Positions 7,735 to 14,894 are shown, counted from the stretch's first letter. The stretch: DNA of 15,083 nt from an uncultured Bacilli bacterium (GCA_944332375.1 CALVJU010000127.1:1-15083); one strand, 5' to 3'. A program made the numbers and translations. The notes: a model not told the origin generated them from the sequence alone.

Positions 7735-8010
7735 ATGGAATCATCAAATTTGAGTGTTCGTGTTGATGCGAATGATAAGAAAAGTTTTGAACAATTTTGT
7801 GCTAGTGTTGGTATGAATGTTTCAACGGCAATTAATATGTTTATCAAAGCAGTTTTAAGAGAACAAAAACTTCCATTTGAGATATGTTCAAAAACTTTTG
7901 ATGACACCGTTTATGAAAAATTACAAGAAGCAGAATCAGAAATGAATCATACTTGTAAAAGATATACGAAAGAAGAAATTTTAGAAAGTATGAATAAGAT
8001 GATAGGATAG
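7735..8010 (+). CDS. Type II antitoxin, RelB/DinJ family
   Basis: The 91-residue protein starts NLSVRVDANDKKSFEQFCASVGMNVSTAINMFIKAVLREQKLPFEI, with a ribbon-helix-helix DNA-binding domain (about 4-48) typical of RelB/DinJ antitoxins. The beta-strand LSVRVDA and the helices around GMNVSTAINMFIK match the family. The C-terminal half (about 50-91) is charged and helical and would wrap around the toxin. It has its own promoter and a strong ribosome-binding site, and five bases separate it from the toxin start. By analogy the protein or the complex represses the operon. Because the toxin gene is frameshifted, this antitoxin may now be solitary. Confidence 0.9.
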   Translation: MESSNLSVRVDANDKKSFEQFCASVGMNVSTAINMFIKAVLREQKLPFEICSKTFDDTVYEKLQEAESEMNHTCKRYTKEEILESMNKMIG

Positions 8011-8015
8011 TACTT

Positions 8016-8323
8016 ATGTATAGAATAGAATTTTTGCCTATTGCGAAAGAAGACATTGATTATATTATTACATATCTTATCATTTGAAAAATGTATCAGC
8101 TTCAAAGGGACTGCGAGATTTATTCATGAAAAGTTTAGATAATATTAGCGTGTTTCCTTATGGAAATTCTGTGTATCGAACGACAGGAACTTTAAAATAT
8201 GAATATAGAAGTTATAGAGTTAAAAATTTTTTTATGTTTTATACTATCAATGAGGACAAACAGTTAATAACGATTGTTAGAGTTCTATATCAAAAAATGG
8301 ATATTAGCAACATATTAGAATGA
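8016..8323 (+). pseudogene. RelE/ParE-family toxin gene, frameshifted
   Basis: Two frames together make one toxin. From ATG 8016 the first frame reads MYRIEFLPIAKEDIDYIITY and hits TGA at 8085-8087. The other frame, open from about 8070, continues as ISYHLKNVSASKGLRDLF and runs to TGA 8321-8323. It includes YRSYRVKNFFMFYTINEDK and ITIVRVLYQKMDISNIL, the typical C-terminal half of RelE/ParE toxins. The join falls near 8066-8074 and fits the loss of one nucleotide. An intact version would be about 102 residues, the normal family length. RelE relatives cleave mRNA on the ribosome and ParE relatives act on gyrase; sequence alone does not separate them. No canonical slippery heptamer is visible at the junction, so programmed frameshifting is unlikely. 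A sequencing error is the other explanation. Confidence 0.85.
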
Positions 8324-8325
8324 AT

Positions 8326-8354
8326 ACTAGGGATTAATTGCTCTAGTTTTTTTT
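8326..8354 (+). terminator. Intrinsic terminator of the toxin-antitoxin operon
   Basis: ACTAGGG (8326-8332) pairs with CTCTAGT (8341-8347), including one G-T wobble, around an 8-nt loop. The T-run spans 8347-8354. It begins 2 nt after the toxin stop. Confidence 0.8.
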
Positions 8355-8385
8355 CTAAAGAAAGTGATGGCGATAGGAAAAAAAG

Positions 8386-8508
8386 AATTGTCTAAGTTTA
8401 AGAGTATGTAATTAGGATAGAAAGTGTTGACCTTTGATTAAGGGGTAACACATTTTTGTATGAACGTACCTGATTGTTACCAAATGATGAACTTTTATGG
8501 ATTATTTG
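8386..8508 (+). repeat. Direct repeat, right copy (123 bp)
   Basis: Second copy of 7429-7551, with four substitutions and no gaps. It carries a displaced copy of the final leucine-rich-repeat codons (LSKFKSM and stop, 8388-8411) and a copy of the terminator whose T-run is interrupted (CATTTTT instead of CTTTTTT). Its right edge falls just before the TATAAT of the next gene's promoter, which is absent from the left copy. Confidence 0.93.
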
Positions 8509-8515
8509 CTATAAT
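8507..8515 (+). promoter_or_regulatory. Extended -10 promoter of the coiled-coil protein gene
   Basis: TGCTATAAT is a perfect extended -10 (TGn + TATAAT at 8510-8515). The direct repeat ends inside it, at the TG (8508). There is no clear -35. Confidence 0.65.
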
Positions 8516-8553
8516 AGAGATGAAGTAATCATATGAGAGGAATGAGATAGAGA

Positions 8554-10197
8554 ATGGACGATAAGGTAAGACAGAGAATAGATGATTATTTAGACACAAA
8601 TATGTATCAATATTTTGAGAAGTATCTCCAAAGTGGTGTCGGTGAAAGAGTTGTTGGAATTATTACAAATACGCAATCTGTATGTTATCGCCAGGATCGA
8701 AAAACAGGCGATAGTAGTACCCATGATATGATTGCAATTCGTCTCGAGGAGTTGATTCAACGTTATATTTTTCGTGATTCTTTTGGTGTTTTATCTGATG
8801 AGCATTTATATTTTTTCTCCGTAGGAAATGATCTGACAATAAACCTCCCCGAGAGTGGAGAATTCAGTTATGCACAAAAGAAATTTTTAGATAAAGTCTT
8901 AGAACAGGTAGAAAAATTTGATCAGAAATATCCTAATCATAAAATAAAAATAATGTTACTTGATTTCAAACAACCGGAAAATATGTGTGATACAGATGAT
9001 ATCACTATGATCAGAGGAATTCTTGAGAAAAGGGTTACCTCAAAAGCATTTATGGAAAATGAAAATATCATAGGAGAGTTGTTGCCAAAGGAAGAACAAA
9101 TTCAACATGTTTTAAATACACTTGATTTACAACACTGTCATCAACGTGCAGATTTTAACACTTTTTTAATACAATGCCGTTCCTTTTTCTATCATAAACA
9201 ATACCAATCGGCTTTTTTAGAAGTATTTCCAGATTATCCAGAAGTTTCAAAATTCGCACCATTGATAGATTATTTAGATGATGAAGTGATTTCTAAATTT
9301 ACGGTTGAAAACATGAAAGTTACTTTACAATCTAGCATCAACTCTATTTTTAAAAATCATCATACTTTTGAGCAATGTTCTATGATTCTTCGTAAAATGG
9401 CACAAATAGATGATCAACAAATGTTTCCTAATGCCAGTTTGCTTGCTTCTCTTATGGAAGAGATCAGACCAACAACCAGAGAACAAGAGGTTCAATATCA
9501 AAACGAACTTTCTCATATTGTTACGTATGAAGAAATGCGCATGTTTGTATTACAGAAGTATGAACAATTATATTCTCAAAGGTTACAAGATATGGATGAT
9601 TTAAAAGAACAACACTCACAATTAAGTCAAAATAAAATCATTCGTGATCATATGGGTGAATTGACAGCTATGATTCGTGAAAGAGAATTCAAAAAGGATG
9701 ATTTAGAAAGAGAAGAAGCAAAATTAAAGGAACTTTCAAAGGATATTGCTTTTCATCAGGAATGGAAAGAATCTCTTCAAAGCCAGATAAATAAATTGTC
9801 TAAAAATAAAGTGCAGAAACTATTATCTTATAAACAAATATCTATTTATCGTGAAAAATTAAGGCAATTACAAATGAAGCATGATGATTTATTGAAAAAA
9901 GAACAAAGTCAATCTTCTCTTGTTCAATCTCAGAGGGAGCAATTACACCAACTAGAAGATCGATTCAAAAAAGTTTCAGGATTAAAAGTGATTCCTAGTA
10001 TACCTTATCTTATCAATAATTATATGGTGAACACTTCTCTTTATTCTTTAGGTGAAGTGCAAGAGAAAATCGATCAGTTAGATTATCAGCTTTCAAGAAT
10101 GAATGAAAATATAGAGGAGTTGCGGCAAAATAGAAAAATGGAACAAGAAATCAGTTCTATTACTTCTGATGAAATGACAACAGGAAAAAGAATATAA
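8554..10197 (+). CDS. Coiled-coil protein of unknown function
   Basis: I do not recognise the family. The 547-residue protein has no signal peptide and no membrane segment, so it is probably cytoplasmic. Residues 1-150 look like a folded alpha/beta domain (strands around ERVVGIITNT 31-40, HLYFFSVGNDLTI 84-96 and IKIMLLDF 131-138). Residues 155-330 are mainly helical. Residues 335-480 form a long, charged, heptad-like coiled coil rich in E, K, Q and L. A short hydrophobic linker (about 488-500) and a second coiled-coil segment (503-535) follow. The ATG at 8554 is preceded by GAGAGG at a long spacing (about 13 nt), so the start is reasonable but not certain. It has its own extended -10 promoter and seems monocistronic. 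A structural or scaffold role is a guess. Confidence 0.8.
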   Translation: MDDKVRQRIDDYLDTNMYQYFEKYLQSGVGERVVGIITNTQSVCYRQDRKTGDSSTHDMIAIRLEELIQRYIFRDSFGVLSDEHLYFFSVGNDLTINLPESGEFSYAQKKFLDKVLEQVEKFDQKYPNHKIKIMLLDFKQPENMCDTDDITMIRGILEKRVTSKAFMENENIIGELLPKEEQIQHVLNTLDLQHCHQRADFNTFLIQCRSFFYHKQYQSAFLEVFPDYPEVSKFAPLIDYLDDEVISKFTVENMKVTLQSSINSIFKNHHTFEQCSMILRKMAQIDDQQMFPNASLLASLMEEIRPTTREQEVQYQNELSHIVTYEEMRMFVLQKYEQLYSQRLQDMDDLKEQHSQLSQNKIIRDHMGELTAMIREREFKKDDLEREEAKLKELSKDIAFHQEWKESLQSQINKLSKNKVQKLLSYKQISIYREKLRQLQMKHDDLLKKEQSQSSLVQSQREQLHQLEDRFKKVSGLKVIPSIPYLINNYMVNTSLYSLGEVQEKIDQLDYQLSRMNENIEELRQNRKMEQEISSITSDEMTTGKRI

Positions 10198-10240
10198 TGT
10201 GAAAAGTTTTCTTCAAAATCATGGATATAAGAAATAAATA

Positions 10241-10249
10241 TGATAAAAT
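10241..10249 (+). promoter_or_regulatory. Extended -10 promoter of the ArsC/Spx-like and rluA-type genes
   Basis: TGATAAAAT gives TGn plus TAAAAT (10244-10249). It is followed by an AAGGAAGGA ribosome-binding site (10256-10264) upstream of the ATG at 10271. No -35 is evident. Confidence 0.55.
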
Positions 10250-10270
10250 GAAGAAAGGAAGGAAGATAAC

Positions 10271-10639
10271 ATGATACAGTTTATTGAATATCCAAAGTGT
10301 TCAACTTGTAAAAAGGCCAAAAAATGGTTGGAAGAACACCAAATAGAGTTTCAAGATCGCGATATTACAAAAGAAACACCAACGAAGGAAGAATTAAGGA
10401 ATTATCTAAAAATAAGTCAGTATCCAATTAAAAAGTTTTTTAATACAAGCGGGAATTTATATAAAGAATTTTCTTTAAAAGAGAAATTAGATACAATGAG
10501 TGAAGAGGAAAAACTAGAATTACTTAGTCAACATGGGATGTTAATCAAAAGACCTCTTGTTGTGTCTGATTCATTCATCTTAGTTGGCTTTCGTGAAAAA
10601 GAATGGAACGAGTTATTATGCGAAAAGAATATGTTGTAA
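10271..10639 (+). CDS. ArsC/Spx-family thioredoxin-fold protein
   Basis: The 122-residue protein has the length and fold signature of the ArsC/Spx/MgsR family. It has a CSTC motif at Cys10-Cys13 after the first strand (MIQFIEYPKC), an RDITKETPTKEEL region (35-47) and a late KRPLVV segment (about 94-99), where the conserved Arg-Pro lies. In this family members are either glutaredoxin- or thioredoxin-dependent arsenate reductases or, as in Spx and MgsR, redox-sensing partners of RNA polymerase. The intact CxxC fits redox sensing, but sequence does not decide between the two. No arsenic-resistance gene is nearby. It overlaps the next gene by 22 bp, so the two are likely co-transcribed. Confidence 0.85.
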   Translation: MIQFIEYPKCSTCKKAKKWLEEHQIEFQDRDITKETPTKEELRNYLKISQYPIKKFFNTSGNLYKEFSLKEKLDTMSEEEKLELLSQHGMLIKRPLVVSDSFILVGFREKEWNELLCEKNML

Positions 10640-11466
10640 AAGAAGTATGTATTTTAAAAGAGTTTATAGATGAGAATATGAAAGATCTTTCTAAGCATAA
10701 GAGAAAAAGTTTACTTACGAATGGTGTCATAGAAGTGAATGGAAAAGTAAGAACAAAGTATAATTATCCATTAAAAGTAGGAGATAAGATTACTTTGAAA
10801 GAAAAAGAAATTCCTACTTCATTAGAGATTCTTTATGAAGATGATGATATCATTGTTGTAAATAAACCTTCTGGAGTATTAACGGTTGGAACAGATCAAC
10901 ATGAGGATCATACCCTATATCGTGAAGTATCTCATTATGTAAAGCAAAAGAAAGCATCGAATCGTATTTTTATTGTTCATCGTTTAGATAGAGATACTTC
11001 TGGTGTGATTTTATTTTGTAAGAATCAGAAGTTGAAAAGAATGTTTCAAGATCATTGGAATGAGTTGGTATTAAAAAGAGAATATATTGGAGTTACAGAG
11101 GGAGTACCAAGAAAAAGAAAAGGGACTGTCATTCAATATTTAAAAGAAAATGAACAGTATCTGGTATATGCGACAAGTGAGAAAGAAGGAAAGAAAGCAA
11201 TTACTCATTATGAGGTTTTAAAAGAGAATGGTGTTAATGCCTATGTTCGTTTTGATTTAGAAACAGGACGTAAGAATCAAATTCGTGTTGCTTGTAAAAG
11301 TTTGGAATGTCCTTTAGTAGGAGATAAAAAATATGGTGCGAAAACGAATCCAAGGCATCGATTATTGCTTCATGCTTCTTTATTCTCTTGTATTCATCCG
11401 GTATCAAAAAAGAAATTTGTATTTTCGTGTAAAGTACCATCTGATTTTCAAAAAATGTTCAAATAG
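10618..11466 (+). CDS. RluA-family pseudouridine synthase with S4 domain
   Basis: The 282-residue enzyme isomerises specific uridines to pseudouridine in rRNA or tRNA. Residues about 12-60 form an S4 RNA-binding domain (LKEFIDENMKDLSKHKRKSL, then VIEVNGK). The catalytic core begins at ILYEDDDIIVVNKPSGVL (71-88) and carries HRLDRDTSGV (121-130), in which Asp124 is the expected catalytic aspartate. ETGRKNQIRV and GDKKYG follow, as usual. The layout is that of RluD/YlyB-type enzymes, but which uridine is the target cannot be told. An in-frame ATG at 10603 is also possible; 10618 is preferred because GGAACGAG lies at a usual distance. It overlaps the ArsC/Spx-like gene upstream, suggesting an operon. 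Confidence 0.9.
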   Translation: MRKEYVVKEVCILKEFIDENMKDLSKHKRKSLLTNGVIEVNGKVRTKYNYPLKVGDKITLKEKEIPTSLEILYEDDDIIVVNKPSGVLTVGTDQHEDHTLYREVSHYVKQKKASNRIFIVHRLDRDTSGVILFCKNQKLKRMFQDHWNELVLKREYIGVTEGVPRKRKGTVIQYLKENEQYLVYATSEKEGKKAITHYEVLKENGVNAYVRFDLETGRKNQIRVACKSLECPLVGDKKYGAKTNPRHRLLLHASLFSCIHPVSKKKFVFSCKVPSDFQKMFK

Positions 11467-11469
11467 GAA

Positions 11470-11499
11470 TTGACAATGAGTTAACGTGAAGTGTATAAT
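11470..11499 (+). promoter_or_regulatory. Near-consensus sigmaA promoter
   Basis: TTGACA (11470-11475) and TATAAT (11494-11499) are both perfect hexamers, with an 18-nt spacer. The predicted start site, near 11506, lies only a few bases before a terminator hairpin at 11511. It begins 3 nt after the pseudouridine synthase stop. Confidence 0.8.
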
Positions 11500-11510
11500 G
11501 AAGTTGTTAG

Positions 11511-11539
11511 GCAGTAGTAATCATCACTACTGCTTTTTT
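11511..11539 (+). terminator. Intrinsic terminator in the leader of the small protein gene
   Basis: A perfect 8-bp stem, GCAGTAGT (11511-11518) with ACTACTGC (11526-11533), has a 7-nt loop and six Ts (11534-11539). It can end transcripts from the pseudouridine synthase. It also sits directly downstream of the promoter at 11470, where it would stop most new transcripts after about 33 nt unless readthrough occurs. Confidence 0.85.
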
Positions 11540-11564
11540 AAATTTCAAGGAGGAAAGATGTGAG

Positions 11565-11771
11565 ATGAATGATTTTTTAGTCGCATATGCGAAATGTATT
11601 CAGCGAGCAGTTGATACTTTGGAAAGACAACAGCTTTATTTTATGAAGACGAAAACAAAACCAACAAAAGAAGAGGAAGAATCGATGAGAATGTTGGATT
11701 TACAGATTATGCAAGCTTATCGTAATTTAGAAAAATATTGTCAAGAAATGTATGAGGACTATAAAAATTAG
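11565..11771 (+). CDS. Small hypothetical protein, 68 residues
   Basis: I do not recognise this family. The protein is short and helical (MNDFLVAYAKCIQRAVDTLE at the start, then a Lys/Glu-rich middle and MQAYRNLEKYCQEMYEDYKN), with no membrane segment and no signal. An excellent AAGGAGG ribosome-binding site (11547-11553) supports translation. It is actually closer to a preceding ATG-TGA (11558-11563) than to this ATG, which sits 11 nt away. It lies between a promoter-terminator unit and clpC, so expression may be controlled by readthrough of that terminator. Confidence 0.7.
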   Translation: MNDFLVAYAKCIQRAVDTLERQQLYFMKTKTKPTKEEEESMRMLDLQIMQAYRNLEKYCQEMYEDYKN

Positions 11772-11888
11772 ATTCAACAAAAGAATTAATTTGTGTCGAG
11801 AAAAGAGGATTGTTTTTTTCTTGTATGTGGTTTAAAAAGACAAAATATTTCTCATGATAGACATAGAATGGATGTGAAAGGAGATTCT

Positions 11889-14189
11889 ATGTTTGGAAAT
11901 TTTGAAGAAGAAACAAGGAAAGTATTAATTCATGCGAAGGAAGAGATGAAAGCATTAAGACATCCTTATGTAGGAAGTGAACACTTATTACTAGCAATCT
12001 TAAAAGATGACAATGATATTTCTGATAAGTTAAAAAGTTATCATATTACTTATGAAGCAGTAAGAGAAGAGATTATTAAGATGATTGGAATAGGGAGTAA
12101 AGAAAGTGAATGGTTTTTATATACTCCTCTTTTAAAACGTGTTTTAGAACAAGCCGTGGTAGATAGTAAAGAAAATAATCAGGGCGTTGTTACGATAGAA
12201 CACTTGTTTTCTAGTTTGTTAGAAGAGGGAGAAGGAGTTGCCCTACGTATTCTTGTGGGAATGGATGTTGATATTGACGACTTATATCAAGAGTTTTCTT
12301 ATAAATTAACGCAAACACATAAGAAGAGTAGTCATAAACATCTGTTATTGGAAGAATTAGGAGTAGATTTAAATAAAAAGGCAGAGAATCATGTTTTAGA
12401 TCCTGTGATTGGAAGGGAACAAGAGATTCATAGGGTGATGGAGATCCTGACGAGAAAGAAGAAAAATAATCCGATTTTAGTTGGTTTGGCAGGGGTTGGA
12501 AAAACAGCGATTGTAGAAGAACTTAGTAGTCGTATTGTGAGAGGGGAAGTTCCTTTTTCCTTAAAGAACAAAAGAATTATTAGTTTAGATATGGCTACTT
12601 TAGTTGCTGGTACGAAATATCGTGGTGAATTTGAAGAGAGAATGAGAAAGATCTTAAAAGAGATTGAAGAGAATGACGATATTATCTTATTTATTGATGA
12701 AATTCATACCCTAGTAGGAGCAGGAGGAGCAGAAGGGGCAATTGATGCTTCTAATATTTTAAAACCTGCCTTGGCTCATGGTACACTTCATTTGATTGGT
12801 TCTACGACGATGGATGAGTATAAAAAGTTTATTGAAAGTGATAGTGCTTTAGAGAGAAGATTTCAAAAAGTATATGTAGAAGAACCAAATATGGAAGAAA
12901 CGATTCATATCTTAATGAATATCAAATCAATTTACGAGAAATATCACTGTGTCACCATTCCTGATACTTGTATTCGAGAGATTGTAAAGTTATCGAGAGA
13001 ATATATCTATGACAGATATGAACCAGATAAGTCGATTGATGTCCTAGATGAGGTATGTGCAAGAGTAAGATTAAAGGAGAGTAAGGAGTTAAAGAAGTAC
13101 CGTAAAATGCAGGAGTCTCTTCATCAGATTATTGATGAGAAAAAGGAAGCAATTGTGAGTCAAGATTTTAAAAAAGCATCGAAATTAAAATCAAAAGAGA
13201 ATCAATTAATGGATGAGTTAAATACGTTGGAGTTGACTCTTTATAAAAAAGAGAAGAAGACTGTGACAAAGGAAGATTTAGCAGATGTAATTCACCATAA
13301 AACGAAGATTCCTGTCTATGAGATTTTAAAGGAAAATAAGAAGATGGTGGAACAAATTGAAAGGACACTTTCAGATCGTATTTTAGGGGAAGAGGAAGCG
13401 ATTCAGTCGTTAATTCATATTGCGAAAAAGTTAAAGTTAGGGTTTGCTAGAAGTCAGAAGTCGTATTCTATTTTGTTTTGTGGATCTACAGGAGTGGGGA
13501 AGACTTGTTTGGCACGTTCGTTTGGGGAGTTATTAGTAGGAAAAGAAAATGTGATCAAACTGGATATGAGTGAGTATAGTGAGTCACATAGTGTTTCTAA
13601 ATTAGTAGGAGCTCCTCCTGGGTATGTAGGATATCAAGATCAGAAGCATGTCTTTGAAGAGATTCGTAATCATCCTCATTCTGTATTGATTTTAGATGAG
13701 ATTGAGAAAGCCCATCCGGATGTATTGAATTTGTTTTTACAAATTTTAGAGGATCATCAGATCAAAGATTCTCATGGTAGGGTGATTCGCTTTGATCATA
13801 CGATGATTTTAATGACTTCTAATGTTGGATTTCACGAAACTCATGTCGGATTTCATGGGGAGACGAAACAGACGATTCAGACCCGTTTGAAAGAGTATTT
13901 TAGAATGCCTTTCTTAAATCGTATTGATGATATTGTCTTATTTCAACCATTAAGTGAAGAAGTAATGAGAACTTTAATAAGAAAACAATTACAATCATTA
14001 AAAGAAAAATATCAAAAACAGAATATTCAGATTGCGTTTACAGAAGAGTTAGAAGATCAAATCTTAAAGAAATCTGAGTATGAACAATATGGAGCAAGAA
14101 GATTGGAAAAAGTAGTGAATGATCTCTGTGAGAATCAAATCATTGATGAAATATTGAATGAGAAAACAGAAATCACATTAAAAATATAA
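11889..14189 (+). CDS. clpC: ClpC-type AAA+ protein unfoldase
   Basis: This 766-residue Hsp100 unfoldase would form hexamers and feed substrates to ClpP. It has the Clp N-domain (1-140, MFGNFEEETRKVLIHAKEEM), then AAA+ D1 with Walker A GLAGVGKT (199-206), Walker B ILFIDE (266-271) and arginine finger region ERRF (322-325). A short middle domain with a UVR-like helix (about 412-445) identifies ClpC rather than ClpB or ClpE. D2 has Walker A GSTGVGKT (532-539), Walker B VLILDE (599-604), sensor 2 GARRL (735-739) and a VGF loop (653-655) expected to contact ClpP. Both ATP sites look intact. The protein is slightly shorter than typical ClpC (about 810). AAAGGAG (11877-11883) fixes the start at 11889; an in-frame GTG at 11793 has no such site. 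No ctsR or mcsAB genes precede it. Confidence 0.96.
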   Translation: MFGNFEEETRKVLIHAKEEMKALRHPYVGSEHLLLAILKDDNDISDKLKSYHITYEAVREEIIKMIGIGSKESEWFLYTPLLKRVLEQAVVDSKENNQGVVTIEHLFSSLLEEGEGVALRILVGMDVDIDDLYQEFSYKLTQTHKKSSHKHLLLEELGVDLNKKAENHVLDPVIGREQEIHRVMEILTRKKKNNPILVGLAGVGKTAIVEELSSRIVRGEVPFSLKNKRIISLDMATLVAGTKYRGEFEERMRKILKEIEENDDIILFIDEIHTLVGAGGAEGAIDASNILKPALAHGTLHLIGSTTMDEYKKFIESDSALERRFQKVYVEEPNMEETIHILMNIKSIYEKYHCVTIPDTCIREIVKLSREYIYDRYEPDKSIDVLDEVCARVRLKESKELKKYRKMQESLHQIIDEKKEAIVSQDFKKASKLKSKENQLMDELNTLELTLYKKEKKTVTKEDLADVIHHKTKIPVYEILKENKKMVEQIERTLSDRILGEEEAIQSLIHIAKKLKLGFARSQKSYSILFCGSTGVGKTCLARSFGELLVGKENVIKLDMSEYSESHSVSKLVGAPPGYVGYQDQKHVFEEIRNHPHSVLILDEIEKAHPDVLNLFLQILEDHQIKDSHGRVIRFDHTMILMTSNVGFHETHVGFHGETKQTIQTRLKEYFRMPFLNRIDDIVLFQPLSEEVMRTLIRKQLQSLKEKYQKQNIQIAFTEELEDQILKKSEYEQYGARRLEKVVNDLCENQIIDEILNEKTEITLKI

Positions 14190-14220
14190 GAAAAGCCTTA
14201 ATTTTTGATACTGATTTATG

Positions 14221-14254
14221 GTGTGAATTTCAAACCAGAAAATAGAAATTACAC
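14221..14254 (+). other. Hairpin downstream of clpC without a T-run
   Basis: GTGT-AATTTC (14221-14231, one bulged G) pairs with GAAATTACAC (14245-14254) around a 13-nt loop. No T-run follows. It may be an RNA 3' end or processing structure, or simply chance; no conventional terminator for clpC was found before the next promoter at 14275. Confidence 0.35.
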
Positions 14255-14274
14255 GAAAATTTTCAAAAAATTCT

Positions 14275-14302
14275 TTGCACATCTTCCAGAACATGATATA
14301 AT
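14275..14302 (+). promoter_or_regulatory. Promoter of the 184-residue hypothetical protein gene
   Basis: TTGCAC (14275-14280), a 16-nt spacer and TATAAT (14297-14302). TG at 14294-14295 also makes it an extended -10 (TGATATAAT). The ribosome-binding site AAGGTG (14310-14315) precedes the ATG at 14321. Confidence 0.7.
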
Positions 14303-14320
14303 ATGTTTTAAGGTGATTAT

Positions 14321-14875
14321 ATGGAAACATTAAATTATCAGGGAGATTTTCAAAGATCGATTGTTGAAATATTTGATAATAAAATGAAAAATGTATTATC
14401 AACGCTTATGCCATTTGGTACGAAGGATAGTGAGAGACAAGAAATATTAGAATCAGTTAGGAGTTTTTTAACAACGTTATCATATTGTTATAACAGAGAA
14501 AATACCTTTGGATACGATGAGAGAGCACACAAGATGTTACTTCCAAATAGTTTGGAACAAGATCCAATGAGTACACAGTTTGATGTTGAACATGCGGTTG
14601 TTCAATTGGCACTTTCTAGTCTTTGTCGTTCAAAAGACGAGGAAATATCTCCTTACATGGAGTTATTCATTGACAATCTAGCAACTACTTGTGTAGGAAA
14701 TACAGAATTAGAACAACCTGGGCAAGAGAATCGTTATGCGCCTTTGAACCAACTAGGGGTGCCTGGTGTGGATTTATTAACTAATATTTTTTTTACTGGA
14801 AATCCAGAATTAATTAGAGAATTTAAAAATGGAATTGCTACGACTCCTGAAATCCAGGAAAGTTTTCAACGTTAA
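14321..14875 (+). CDS. Hypothetical protein, 184 residues
   Basis: I do not recognise this family. The protein is soluble, without a signal peptide or membrane segment, and appears mostly helical. One helical region is SERQEILESVRSFLTTLSYCYNRE (56-79) and another is FDVEHAVVQLALSSLC (106-121). Cysteines at 74, 121 and 137 do not form a recognisable metal motif. It has its own strong promoter, a well-placed AAGGTG ribosome-binding site and a terminator, so it is a real single-gene unit between clpC and gltX. Confidence 0.75.
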   Translation: METLNYQGDFQRSIVEIFDNKMKNVLSTLMPFGTKDSERQEILESVRSFLTTLSYCYNRENTFGYDERAHKMLLPNSLEQDPMSTQFDVEHAVVQLALSSLCRSKDEEISPYMELFIDNLATTCVGNTELEQPGQENRYAPLNQLGVPGVDLLTNIFFTGNPELIREFKNGIATTPEIQESFQR

Positions 14876-14894
14876 TAGGGAATAAATTAGAGGG

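Noticed and set aside
7455..7907. 150-residue open frame on the minus strand
   Set aside because: It lies across the repeat and the antitoxin gene in antisense, with low-complexity residues and no ribosome-binding site; the sense antitoxin frame is clearly real.
8060..8090. Programmed -1 frameshift in the toxin gene
   Set aside because: No X-XXY-YYZ slippery heptamer in the correct frame and no downstream pseudoknot were visible; a one-base deletion is simpler.
7552..8385. Insertion sequence carrying the toxin-antitoxin genes
   Set aside because: There is no transposase or integrase and no convincing terminal inverted repeats at the two inner edges; the long direct repeats do not look like a short target-site duplication.
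11793..11888. 32-residue GTG-started extension of ClpC
   Set aside because: It has no ribosome-binding site, and the canonical ClpC N-terminus begins at 11889 behind AAAGGAG.
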